NCBI GenBank assembly: GCA_002692165.1
Contig: NZJL01000045.1
Coordinates: forward strand, 7,042 to 13,654
Direction: 5' to 3'
Source of the DNA: Porticoccaceae bacterium
Lineage (GTDB): Bacteria; Pseudomonadota; Gammaproteobacteria; Pseudomonadales; Porticoccaceae
Length of the DNA: 6,613 nucleotides
Below, one piece after another: positions 1 through 5,505 of this stretch; the stretch's first letter is position 1; each line of letters opens with the position of its first letter. Position numbers and translations under genes: made by a program. The notes below the pieces were generated by a model, which ran no database searches, had not been told where the DNA came from, and was given only the letters and a program-made list of their open reading frames with translations.

Positions 1-4
1 TCAT
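1..4 (-). CDS. Start codon of a gene leaving the window on the left (partial)
   Basis: The complement of positions 2-4 reads ATG. It is preceded on the minus strand by AAAAGGAG (plus 12-19) with about 7 nt between the AGGAG core and the ATG, which is a near-ideal Shine-Dalgarno arrangement. Only the first codon is inside the window, so the product cannot be named. The gene runs the same way as recQ but is more than 450 bp downstream of it, so it probably has its own promoter. Confidence 0.55.
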
Positions 5-40
5 AATTATTCTCCTTTTAGAATCTCAGATTGATGGCGT

Positions 41-68
41 ATATTACATCTAATAATCTCTTACACAA
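41..68 (-). promoter_or_regulatory. Possible sigma-70 promoter for the gene leaving at the left edge
   Basis: On the minus strand, TTGTGT (plus 63-68) and TAATAT (plus 41-46) are separated by 16 nt. Each hexamer is only a partial match to TTGACA or TATAAT. The position, about 40 bp upstream of the ATG at position 4, is suitable. Such matches are common by chance in AT-rich DNA, so this is weak. Confidence 0.22.
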
Positions 69-315
69 ACCAAATTATGGCGCGCTTTTACAACTGAGTC
101 ACAATTCCTTGATTCTGGAATTCGGTTCGCACGGACAAGTCGTTAGATATTGGTCTGCATTCTGCCATTTATTGTTCTTATAATGTGAACTTAAACGACC
201 GGGCATAATCGATAACCTGAGTATAATATAATAGTTATTCTCACACTACTTGTGCTGCATTGCTTGCGTTTAACGATCAACGCTTATCCTACTCGCGCGC
301 AGCTCTTTACATGGG

Positions 316-444
316 TCAATTTGAACCCTCGAACGGATTATCGTCTGCTATAAATAATTTTATGCCATAACTGGCTTTATCGAAATCAGCTAAACCGTAA
401 TTGTCAAAACCACTGTCAGAATGATTACTGACAGGATAATTATT
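316..444 (-). pseudogene. Coding-like remnant without a start codon, just downstream of recQ
   Basis: A 42-residue open frame runs on the minus strand from an upstream TGA (plus 445-447) to a TGA at 316-318. The peptide looks protein-like: it contains GFDNYGLADFDKASYG, then IKLFIADDNPFEGSN at its C-terminus. There is no ATG, GTG or TTG start and no ribosome site. I read it as the 3' end of a gene whose front was lost, perhaps through a rearrangement beside recQ. I do not recognise the family, and chance remains possible at this length. Confidence 0.3.
413..434 (-). terminator. Hairpin about 35 bp beyond the recQ stop; possible terminator
   Basis: CTGTCAG (413-419) and CTGACAG (428-434) form a perfect 7-bp stem with an 8-nt loop. 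On the minus strand the stem is followed by TGGTTTTG, which is only a weak U tract. It could end the recQ transcript or protect its 3' end. It could equally be a protein-binding palindrome, because the stem is short and AT-containing. Confidence 0.35.
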
Positions 445-468
445 TCACGTGAACCCAATTTACCCCGA

Positions 469-2259
469 TTATTGATTTAAGTATTGTTTAATCACCATGA
501 TAAACTCTAAGCCATATTTCTTTAATTTGCGGTCTCCCACTCCGTGCAAGCGGGCAAAATGTTTCAAGTCTCTCGGCTGCTCCGCGGCCAAGGCTTTCAG
601 TGTTCGATCATGAAAGATAACGTAAGGTGGTATATCTTGAGCATCGGCTAACTCCCGACGCTTTGCTCTCAATATCTCCCACAAAGCCACATCGATATTA
701 TTGGGAAGGGATGTCTTGGTTAGTTGCTTTGCAGTTTTTGTCCTTGTGTCGCTGCGTAGCTGAATCGTTTTATAACCCTTAAGAACAGCACGACTCCTCT
801 CCTCAACAATTAGCGAGCCGTGTTCATTTGTTTTTAGATAGCCACGAGCCAATAGTTGCCGAAACAAGGATTTCCATTCATATGCGTTAAAATCTTGTCC
901 AATACCGAAGACAGAAAGCCTATCATGATTCTGTTCGATGACTTTGCTATTAGTCCTGCCAAGCAAAACATCCACCAAATGGTTATAACCGAATTTTTGT
1001 TCAGTCCTAAGAACTGTACTTAGGGCTTTTTGAGCCGCTTCGGTCCCGTCGAATGTGCCAACGGGGTAAAGACAGGTGTCGCAATTGTTGCAATTATCGG
1101 GTGCGTCCTCATCGAAGTAATTCAACAGTGCCTTGCGTCTACAGGTAGTGATTTCACAGAAGCCTAGCAATGCATTTAATTTCATCTGTTCGATTCGTTT
1201 GATATCCTCAGATGCCCTTGATTTTGCGAACATTGTTCTAAGTTTTCCCACATCCCCCAATCCGTAAACCATCCAGGCATTTGCAGGCTCACCGTCTCTG
1301 CCAGCGCGCCCGGTTTCTTGATAATAAGACTCAATCGTCTTAGGCAAATCTAGATGGACAACAAATCGCACGTCAGGCTTGTCTATCCCCATCCCGAAGG
1401 CAATGGTCGCAACAATGATAATCCCGTCCTCGTTAAGGAATCGAGACTGATGTCTATCTCGTTGCTCTGATGACAGTCCGGCATGATAAGGTAGTGCATT
1501 AAACCCTTCATGGGGCAGCCATTCAGCGACTTCTTCCGTCTTTTTTCTCGATAGACAATAAATAACTCCAGAATCGTTTGAATGTTCATCCCTCAGGAAA
1601 CGCAACAGCTGTTGCCGATAGTTCTGTTTAAGAGCTATTTGGTAACGGATATTAGGCCGATCAAAGCTCACCACAAAGTGCTTTGCATTGGTCAAATTTA
1701 ACTTTGCAGCAATTTCTTTGCGCGTGCGAGTATCGGCGGTGGCAGTCAACGCGATACGTGGAACCTCCGGGAATTCTTTGGCCAAAAGTTCGAGTTTAAG
1801 ATAGTCTTGGCGAAAGTTATGACCCCATTGCGAAATGCAGTGGGCCTCATCTATGGCGAAGAGGCCGATTTTAGATTTCCTTAACAACGACAGCATACTT
1901 GGTTTGGCAAGTCGCTCGGGCGCCATATAGAGCAGTTCCAGTTCACCGTCGAGTAGCATCTGCTCAATTGCTGCAGCATCTTGTAATTGCAATGTTGAAT
2001 TCAAAAACTCGGCACGTATACCGTTGATCTTTAGCGCTTGTACTTGATTTTGCATGAGGGCAATCAGAGGAGAGATTACGACACCGCAGCCCTCACGAGC
2101 GATTGAAGGAATCTGGTAGCAGAGTGATTTACCTCCGCCAGTAGGCATGAGCACCAATGCATTTTCTCCGGTGACTATTGTATCGATGATCGCTTCCTGA
2201 GGAGAGCGGAATGAGTCGTATCCAAAAAATCGGTTTAGAATGTCGAGTGGAGGGATCAT
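469..2259 (-). CDS. recQ: ATP-dependent 3'-5' DNA helicase RecQ
   Basis: RecQ unwinds DNA 3' to 5' in the cytoplasm. It feeds the RecF recombination pathway and suppresses illegitimate recombination. Using the ATG at 2259 the product is 596 aa, close to E. coli RecQ (about 609). In order it shows Walker A TGGGKS (residues 40-45), the DEAH box (137-140) followed by the aromatic-rich loop CISQWGHNFR, ALTATAD (motif III), the GVIYCLSRKKTEEV region, FGMGIDKPDVR, and motif VI QETGRAGRDG (about 314-323). The zinc-site cysteines are at 373, 390, 393 and 396. A winged-helix region follows, then a C-terminal HRDC domain (about 526-596). No key residue is missing. An in-frame TTG five codons upstream (2274) overlaps the -10 box, so the ATG is preferred. 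No Shine-Dalgarno site is visible. The gene appears monocistronic. Confidence 0.97.
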   Translation of the reverse strand: MIPPLDILNRFFGYDSFRSPQEAIIDTIVTGENALVLMPTGGGKSLCYQIPSIAREGCGVVISPLIALMQNQVQALKINGIRAEFLNSTLQLQDAAAIEQMLLDGELELLYMAPERLAKPSMLSLLRKSKIGLFAIDEAHCISQWGHNFRQDYLKLELLAKEFPEVPRIALTATADTRTRKEIAAKLNLTNAKHFVVSFDRPNIRYQIALKQNYRQQLLRFLRDEHSNDSGVIYCLSRKKTEEVAEWLPHEGFNALPYHAGLSSEQRDRHQSRFLNEDGIIIVATIAFGMGIDKPDVRFVVHLDLPKTIESYYQETGRAGRDGEPANAWMVYGLGDVGKLRTMFAKSRASEDIKRIEQMKLNALLGFCEITTCRRKALLNYFDEDAPDNCNNCDTCLYPVGTFDGTEAAQKALSTVLRTEQKFGYNHLVDVLLGRTNSKVIEQNHDRLSVFGIGQDFNAYEWKSLFRQLLARGYLKTNEHGSLIVEERSRAVLKGYKTIQLRSDTRTKTAKQLTKTSLPNNIDVALWEILRAKRRELADAQDIPPYVIFHDRTLKALAAEQPRDLKHFARLHGVGDRKLKKYGLEFIMVIKQYLNQ

Positions 2260-2264
2260 AGGTG

Positions 2265-2270
2265 CATTAT
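2265..2270 (-). promoter_or_regulatory. TATAAT -10 box of recQ, placed for a nearly leaderless mRNA
   Basis: The minus strand reads a perfect TATAAT that ends 5 nt before the ATG at 2259, with GCACCT filling positions 2264 to 2260 plus the final T pair of the box region. A start site 6-7 nt after the box would fall at or next to the A of the ATG. There is no good -35 hexamer 16-18 nt upstream (the region reads ATATCAAA). An activator or an unusual promoter may therefore be involved. Confidence 0.5.
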
Positions 2271-2295
2271 ACAACGATGGAGGCTTTTGATATTT

Positions 2296-2307
2296 TGACT
2301 TTAGTCA
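2296..2307. repeat. Palindrome TGACT-tt-AGTCA upstream of recQ; possible operator
   Basis: A perfect 5-bp inverted repeat separated by two bases lies about 37-48 bp upstream of the predicted recQ start point, just beyond where a -35 box would sit. This position suits a dimeric regulator acting on a promoter with a poor -35 box. The site is short and could occur by chance. Confidence 0.3.
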
Positions 2308-2633
2308 TAGTTTGGAGGAGTTCTATCCGGGCTGCCATAACGACAGATGAGTGAGCCTTGCGAGTCTAGGAAATGTTTAAAAATCCAATTAAATTAGTGG
2401 GCAAGAGAGAGGTATCCGTCAACTTTACCCGAAGCTTATTACTCGACGTCAAAGCAGTCTCGGATTAAGCGGACAATTGCTTAACCCCTTATATTGCAAA
2501 AAACAGCCGTTAGTGATCATAGAGTTAACAAGCTAGCGGTTTGTCTGGCTATTAGCTTTATTGTTTCTGTATTTATCGCTTTATTCTTGTTTAAACTCAT
2601 ACTGTTGGCTTTGCTGTTGAGCCCTAATTAGCT

Positions 2634-2771
2634 TTGAAGCATCTAAGGACAATACAAATACAATGCATAACTCCCATTTGTCTTTTATTTCTGCTCCTCG
2701 GTTGTGTTGAATAGCAAACAGGTGTAGTCCAGAAAAGCACACTGGAAGGAATCATAAAAAACATTTTTTGA
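2634..2771 (+). pseudogene. Front end of a decayed lipoprotein gene
   Basis: From TTG 2634 the frame gives a basic start (MKHLR), a hydrophobic run (CLLFLLLGC) and a textbook lipobox LLGC at Cys24. It then meets a TAG at 2712-2714 only two codons later. Reading past the TAG continues as QTGVVQKSTLEGIIKNIF and stops at TGA 2769-2771. The next frame over continues with FFDNVNSENLVVLEALFIRL. The first frame resumes as the ORF ending at 3113. This fits one lipoprotein gene broken by a nonsense change and two compensating frameshifts, but the join is inferred. Confidence 0.33.
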
Positions 2772-2852
2772 CAATGTTAATTCTGAGAATCTTGTTGTTC
2801 TAGAGGCTCTTTTTATTCGCCTTTGGTATATATATTGGGTGACAAGAGTTTG

Positions 2853-3113
2853 ATGTTTAATAGTTTTAGTGAGGTTTTGGATTATGAGATTATCAGAGTA
2901 AGTGGTTGGCGCTATTCAATCATTAATAGTATAGAATTGCTCTATCAGGATGATGAAATAGCTATGATCAATAGTAACTTTTCCAGGCATAGAGAAGATG
3001 CTTCAGTCCAACCAGCTAATGACTCTAATCACTTCTTAGTTCCTGAGAACGCCTCATGGGAGGCCAAAGCTGCTTATAGCGCAAGGGAAATGATTTTTAG
3101 GAGTGATTGTTAG
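2853..3113 (+). CDS. Small hypothetical protein, possibly the tail of a broken lipoprotein gene
   Basis: The ATG at 2853 gives 86 aa; an in-frame TTG at 2823 would add ten. AAGAG about 5 nt before the ATG is only a weak ribosome site. The protein is soluble, with an apparent helix SWEAKAAYSAREMIF near the end and a single cysteine at the C-terminus. It has no signal peptide or membrane segment of its own. It lies in the same frame as the lipoprotein signal remnant at 2634, so it may be the surviving 3' part of that gene rather than an independent gene. The next gene starts 46 bp downstream. I do not recognise the family. Confidence 0.4.
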   Translation: MFNSFSEVLDYEIIRVSGWRYSIINSIELLYQDDEIAMINSNFSRHREDASVQPANDSNHFLVPENASWEAKAAYSAREMIFRSDC

Positions 3114-3159
3114 GCCAAAGTTTTAGCGTAACTCAAAGACACACAGCAGGGGATAGTGT

Positions 3160-3507
3160 ATGAGAATTTTTTTCATTGGGTTGTTACTTGCTCTTATTAG
3201 TTCAGTGAAAGCAGAAGATACAGGCTTTTTATGCGAGGTACCGGGCCAATTTGAGGAGCAGAAGAACTTAAAAGTTTATAGTATGGCTCAAGTCATAAGA
3301 AAAAAGGGATGTGAGGTAGGAGACATCTTTAAAAGTGTTACGCCAAATCCAAGGGAACTTGCTGCACATCTCTGTGATTTTGAAAAGTACATATTTCAAG
3401 GAGGGGAACGTGGCCAGTTCGGATATACCGATTTGATGTGTGTATTAAAAAGGACACAACCTCGTCCGACCAGAAAGGAGGGTATGGATGGTCTACCGAA
3501 GAGTTAG
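3160..3507 (+). CDS. Small exported four-cysteine protein
   Basis: The product is 115 aa with a clear signal peptide (MRIFFIGLLLALISSVKA, cleavage after Ala18 by the V-x-A rule). The mature protein is probably periplasmic or secreted. AGGGGA lies about 8 nt before the ATG and supports the start. The mature chain has four cysteines at 25, 51, 72 and 94, an even number that suits two disulfides. The pattern KKGCEVGDIF ... LCDFEKYI ... CVLKR recalls, from memory, a family of small exported proteins with GC-x-x-GD-I, CDF and C-V-x-x motifs. The protein at 3773-4084 appears to be a distant relative (C-x-F-acidic-basic, then LSCVLYSKKSR). The function is unknown. It may be co-transcribed with the gene 46 bp upstream. 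Confidence 0.75.
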   Translation: MRIFFIGLLLALISSVKAEDTGFLCEVPGQFEEQKNLKVYSMAQVIRKKGCEVGDIFKSVTPNPRELAAHLCDFEKYIFQGGERGQFGYTDLMCVLKRTQPRPTRKEGMDGLPKS

Positions 3508-3589
3508 CTTATAATAGAGCAGAAACCATCAGCTAAAAACCAGTCCCCCAAGTTAATCGTCCCTTATAATTTTTTACATGAGTCAGTGG

Positions 3590-3760
3590 TTAGCGCTCAT
3601 TCTCCGAGTTGTTTTTGAGACCCAACAGTTCTGCCACTTCATTAGAAGAAAGATTGAATTCTCTTTTAAGGACACCTCATAAACAACGCGCATCAGTAAT
3701 AGGTTTGAGTTCTTGGTATCGTTTATCAAATGCCTGATACAATAATTCATTTGTTTTCAT
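3590..3760 (-). pseudogene. Broken helix-turn-helix-like small regulator (in-frame TGA)
   Basis: From ATG 3760 the minus strand reads MKTNELLYQAFDKRYQELKP and ITDARCL, then TGA at codon 28 (3677-3679). The same frame continues GVLKREFNLSSNEVAELLGL and KNNSENER to TAA at 3590. The stretch NLSSNEVAELLGL looks like the first helix and turn of a DNA-binding helix-turn-helix. Both sides of the TGA are coding-like in one frame, so the stop most simply replaced a CGA (Arg) or TGG (Trp) codon. The end also looks truncated just after the turn. No ribosome site precedes the ATG. It starts 12 bp after the stop of the four-cysteine gene upstream. The family assignment is tentative. Confidence 0.45.
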
Positions 3761-3772
3761 GAGAGAAGCTAA

Positions 3773-4084
3773 TTACTTTTTATCGGAAAAATTTCGACTT
3801 TTCTTTGAGTAAAGAACGCAACTTAATACCCCATCTCTTATATCTCTGTTCCTATCAAACCTGCACCATCTGGAAGACTGACGAAAGATCCTTTTGTCAT
3901 CAGCATTGGGCATTGTGTATATTACCTGTAGGATGTTATTCCTAACACACCTCTGCTCATCTATGCTCTTTTCAATTAACCTATACGAATAATTATCCAC
4001 ATTAATAAGACACACATCATCCATGTTAGCTGATGTTAAACAAGGCAATAATAACAGAAAAAGAAGCAGGGGGTTTTTGTTCAT
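3773..4084 (-). CDS. Small exported four-cysteine protein, likely distant paralogue of the 3160 gene
   Basis: The product is 103 aa. The signal peptide MNKNPLLLFLLLLPCLTSA is cleaved after Ala19 (T-x-A). The mature protein has four cysteines at 25, 46, 74 and 89; Cys15 lies inside the signal. The C-terminal half, C-R-F-D-R ... LSCVLYSKKSR, lines up with C-D-F-E-K ... LMCVLKRTQPR of the protein at 3160-3507, suggesting one family. The first three cysteine positions nearly coincide with those of the lipoprotein at 4160-4501 (26, 46, 74). GGGAA about 11 nt before the ATG is a weak ribosome site. The gene begins 75 bp after the lipoprotein gene on the same strand, so the two could share a transcript. 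The function is unknown. Confidence 0.7.
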   Translation of the reverse strand: MNKNPLLLFLLLLPCLTSANMDDVCLINVDNYSYRLIEKSIDEQRCVRNNILQVIYTMPNADDKRIFRQSSRWCRFDRNRDIRDGVLSCVLYSKKSRNFSDKK

Positions 4085-4159
4085 TATGGCGGTTCCCGAG
4101 GATGATCAGTGAATTTTGAACTATTGCAGCGTGTGTAACAAAATGTTTTAGGTGCGGGA

Positions 4160-4501
4160 TTATTCAGCAAAACCCTGTTCGTTGCACTTTCCCTTTGCCA
4201 ATTTGCTGGCCCTCTCTTTTTGGTCTTTTGTAGTGAGATTTGGTTTAGCAGATGAGTATTTTACATCGGAAATTTTAGGGCAAAGTGGTAAAACTCTTAA
4301 AAATGCCTGTGCAATGTCTTCATTTTCAAAGCCGTAATTCTTTATACCCTCTTTATGTGATTGGCACTTCAATCTATTGTCATCAAAAAACGTCATAAGC
4401 TCCGCTTTATTAAGTTGCTTGTAACACTGGTCAAATTGACTCTCGCAACCAACCACCAATAGCAAAAGATAGACACCTGAGAATCGATAAAGAAATGTCA
4501 T
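4160..4501 (-). CDS. Small lipoprotein with four further cysteines
   Basis: The product is 113 aa. Its N-terminus has a basic start, the hydrophobic run VYLLLLVVGC and lipobox V-V-G-C at Cys19, so it should be lipid-modified and anchored in the envelope. Glu at +2 favours transport to the outer membrane by the usual Asp+2 rule, but this is an inference. Other cysteines are at 26, 46, 74 and 106, allowing two disulfides. The C-terminal quarter is lysine-rich and hydrophilic. AAAGG about 7 nt before the ATG supports the start. It precedes the four-cysteine gene at 3773-4084 in the same direction. No family is recognised; small lipoproteins of this type include immunity, inhibitor and structural proteins, and nothing here chooses between them. 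Confidence 0.7.
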   Translation of the reverse strand: MTFLYRFSGVYLLLLVVGCESQFDQCYKQLNKAELMTFFDDNRLKCQSHKEGIKNYGFENEDIAQAFLRVLPLCPKISDVKYSSAKPNLTTKDQKERASKLAKGKCNEQGFAE

Positions 4502-4510
4502 AAAGTACCT

Positions 4511-4538
4511 TTTATATATTGAGTTGTTCCTAGATCAA
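4511..4538 (-). promoter_or_regulatory. Possible promoter of the lipoprotein gene
   Basis: On the minus strand, TTGATC (plus 4533-4538) and TATAAA (plus 4511-4516) are 16 nt apart. They match four and five of six consensus bases. The -10 box ends only 9 nt before the ATG, so a transcript from it would almost lack a leader and would cut off the AAAGG ribosome site. Either another promoter lies upstream or translation is leaderless. Confidence 0.25.
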
Positions 4539-4644
4539 AACCACAACCGCTCGATCCATATTATCAACCGTCTTAAGAGATTACACTATTAAAAAATGAC
4601 TCTTATAGGAATTTCCAGTTAACCTCATACTTTTTGTTACACAA

Positions 4645-4842
4645 TTGTCTGCAATAAACCTTTTAATCTACCTGACGAGCGAAACAACCTTAAATAGTCT
4701 AGGAAGCACTAAATACCGATTTATCGGGTATGACTATCTGCCTAGCCCTATGAAGTTGATTAGCTATGAAGCTTGCAAAGTAGACAAAATAGTAGACATT
4801 TTTAATCCCTTTACAATGAACAGAGTTATCGTAACTATATGA
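4645..4842 (+). CDS. Doubtful short ORF, possibly the tail of a truncated gene
   Basis: The frame is open from after a TAG at 4606-4608 to TGA at 4842. The only usual start is TTG at 4645, with no ribosome site. The last 40 residues (from KYRFIGYDYLPSPMKLISYE onward) look protein-like, mixing aromatic, charged and beta-prone residues, whereas the front is less convincing. It may be the 3' end of a gene whose start was lost. It runs opposite to the genes on both sides. I do not recognise the product. Confidence 0.27.
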   Translation: MSAINLLIYLTSETTLNSLGSTKYRFIGYDYLPSPMKLISYEACKVDKIVDIFNPFTMNRVIVTI

Positions 4843-4922
4843 TTTATGGTGAGCTAACATAGATTATGGAGCTGATGACAGGCGATGATTTTCTATCCCA
4901 CCGCCATTGTTAAACTCCTAAA

Positions 4923-4971
4923 GCTCTTCAGGCTTTGCTAGCTCTGGATTCTTCCGGATTTAGCAAGGAGC
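4923..4971. repeat. Long interrupted hairpin after the membrane-protein gene
   Basis: Three stacked pairings are visible: GCTC/GAGC (4923-4926 with 4968-4971), TTGCTA/TAGCAA (4935-4940 with 4961-4966) and TCTGGA/TCCGGA (4943-4948 with 4953-4958, one wobble). The terminal loop is TTCT. It begins 5 bp beyond the stop of the minus-strand gene at 4976. No T run follows on either strand, so ordinary intrinsic termination is not indicated. It could be a transcript-end structure or a recombination site. Integron core sequences are not correctly placed. Confidence 0.4.
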
Positions 4972-4975
4972 AGTA

Positions 4976-5395
4976 CTAACTTTCCTTCTGATTTAATCTA
5001 GTAAAGATGGCTTGAAGTATTCTGCCATTGAGCCAAAAGATTAAGCCCCAAAATAAACTTAATAGTGCAACTAAAATGGACAATATCACTGACTCTGGAT
5101 CAAATACATAGTCTGATGCTTTGAAGGCACTGGAAAGCCCTGTTAATCCAATAATCGTTCCGATTAGTCCAGCGACCAAAGCCGCAGAGCAAAAGTTGGG
5201 CAGAAAATTGTTTCGATCTTTTGCACTGATAAAAGCATAGACAGCTGATACCACTAACACAAACAGAATACTTGGAGTATCAATAAACATTCCCATATCC
5301 TCAATAGCTCCCTGGAAAATTATCGCATTGACAGCATAAAGTGCGATCAAATACCACTTTATCTTGTTTAACATTCCAAATATTGAATGATCCAT
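4976..5395 (-). CDS. Four-helix membrane protein with a MotA/TolQ/ExbB-like core
   Basis: The product is 139 aa and should be an inner-membrane protein. Hydrophobic segments lie at about 13-29, 42-57, 67-90 and 101-123. Segment 3 reads VAGLIGTIIGL, matching the G-L-x-G-T-x-x-G-L signature of the proton-channel families MotA, TolQ and ExbB. Segment 4 (ILVALLSLFWGLIFWL) resembles their next helix (A-L ... G-L). The protein is much shorter than TolQ or ExbB (about 230-245 aa), and no TolR, ExbD or MotB partner is nearby. It could therefore be a minimal relative or a chance look-alike. The start is firm: AAGGAGG lies about 6 nt before the ATG. It is probably transcribed alone. Confidence 0.75.
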   Translation of the reverse strand: MDHSIFGMLNKIKWYLIALYAVNAIIFQGAIEDMGMFIDTPSILFVLVVSAVYAFISAKDRNNFLPNFCSAALVAGLIGTIIGLTGLSSAFKASDYVFDPESVILSILVALLSLFWGLIFWLNGRILQAIFTRLNQKES

Positions 5396-5421
5396 ACCTG
5401 CCTCCTTTCTAATTGTTGTTG

Positions 5422-5449
5422 ATTAAATATACCTGTACAAGGTTTGCAA
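5422..5449 (-). promoter_or_regulatory. Possible promoter of the four-helix membrane-protein gene
   Basis: On the minus strand, TTGCAA (5444-5449) and TTTAAT (plus 5422-5427) are separated by 16 nt and match four and five consensus bases. The -10 box lies about 26 bp upstream of the ATG. That leaves a short leader which retains the strong AAGGAGG ribosome site. Confidence 0.3.
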
Positions 5450-5505
5450 TTCACGTTTTGGCTTACACCTCTGAAAAATAGACTAATCAGGTATCAATGC
5501 TTTGC

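Larger units (their letters stand above)
20..468. other. Intergenic region downstream of recQ with remnants only
   Basis: No complete, convincing gene is visible in this stretch. It holds a coding-like remnant (316-444), a 7-bp hairpin (413-434) and a short inverted repeat, GCGTT/AACGC at 266-270 and 279-283 with an 8-nt loop. A 35-codon minus-strand ORF from an ATG at 206 to a stop at 99 has only a weak AGG upstream and no recognisable product. No tRNA cloverleaf or tandem repeat was seen. Confidence 0.5.
2275..2822. other. Mostly non-coding stretch between recQ and the accessory genes
   Basis: No gene here is well supported. Visible items are the recQ-side palindrome, a 31-codon plus ORF from ATG 2373 to the stop at 2466-2468 with AGGA only 3 nt upstream, and a 45-codon plus ORF from TTG 2494 to 2631. 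The second would encode one long hydrophobic segment but has no ribosome site. Two overlapping hairpins lie at 2505-2557, and a lipoprotein-signal remnant starts at 2634. A perfect TTGACA at 2768-2773 lacks a matching -10 box. Confidence 0.45.

Noticed and set aside
99..206. 35-codon minus ORF in the left intergenic region
   Set aside because: Only a weak AGG precedes the ATG, and the peptide shows no motif, signal or membrane segment.
1383..1589. Minus-strand ORF inside recQ
   Set aside because: It overlaps the helicase core in another frame, and the product resembles no protein; it is a shadow of recQ.
2260..2274. TTG at 2274 as the recQ start
   Set aside because: It overlaps the TATAAT box, has no ribosome site and adds only five residues; the ATG at 2259 is the better start.
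2479..2514. attC-like pair GCTTAAC and GTTAGTG, suggesting an integron cassette site
   Set aside because: The second box does not fit GTTRRRY and the spacing (about 36 nt) is too short for an attC site. Other RYYYAAC and GTTRRRY matches in the window (for example GTTAAAC at 4911) are not paired in the right order.
2768..2773. Perfect TTGACA as a -35 box for the gene at 2853
   Set aside because: No hexamer resembling TATAAT lies 15-19 nt downstream.
3061..3120. Direct repeat AGGCCAAAG (3061-3069 and 3112-3120)
   Set aside because: Two 9-bp copies, one inside a coding region, with no further copies or associated boundary; probably chance.
3677..3679. TGA codon read as selenocysteine in the regulator-like gene
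   Set aside because: No selenoprotein family fits and I saw no SECIS-like hairpin just downstream; a nonsense mutation is simpler.
4152..4337. Plus-strand ORF opposite the lipoprotein gene
   Set aside because: It is antisense to a gene with a signal peptide, lipobox and good ribosome site, and has no ribosome site of its own.
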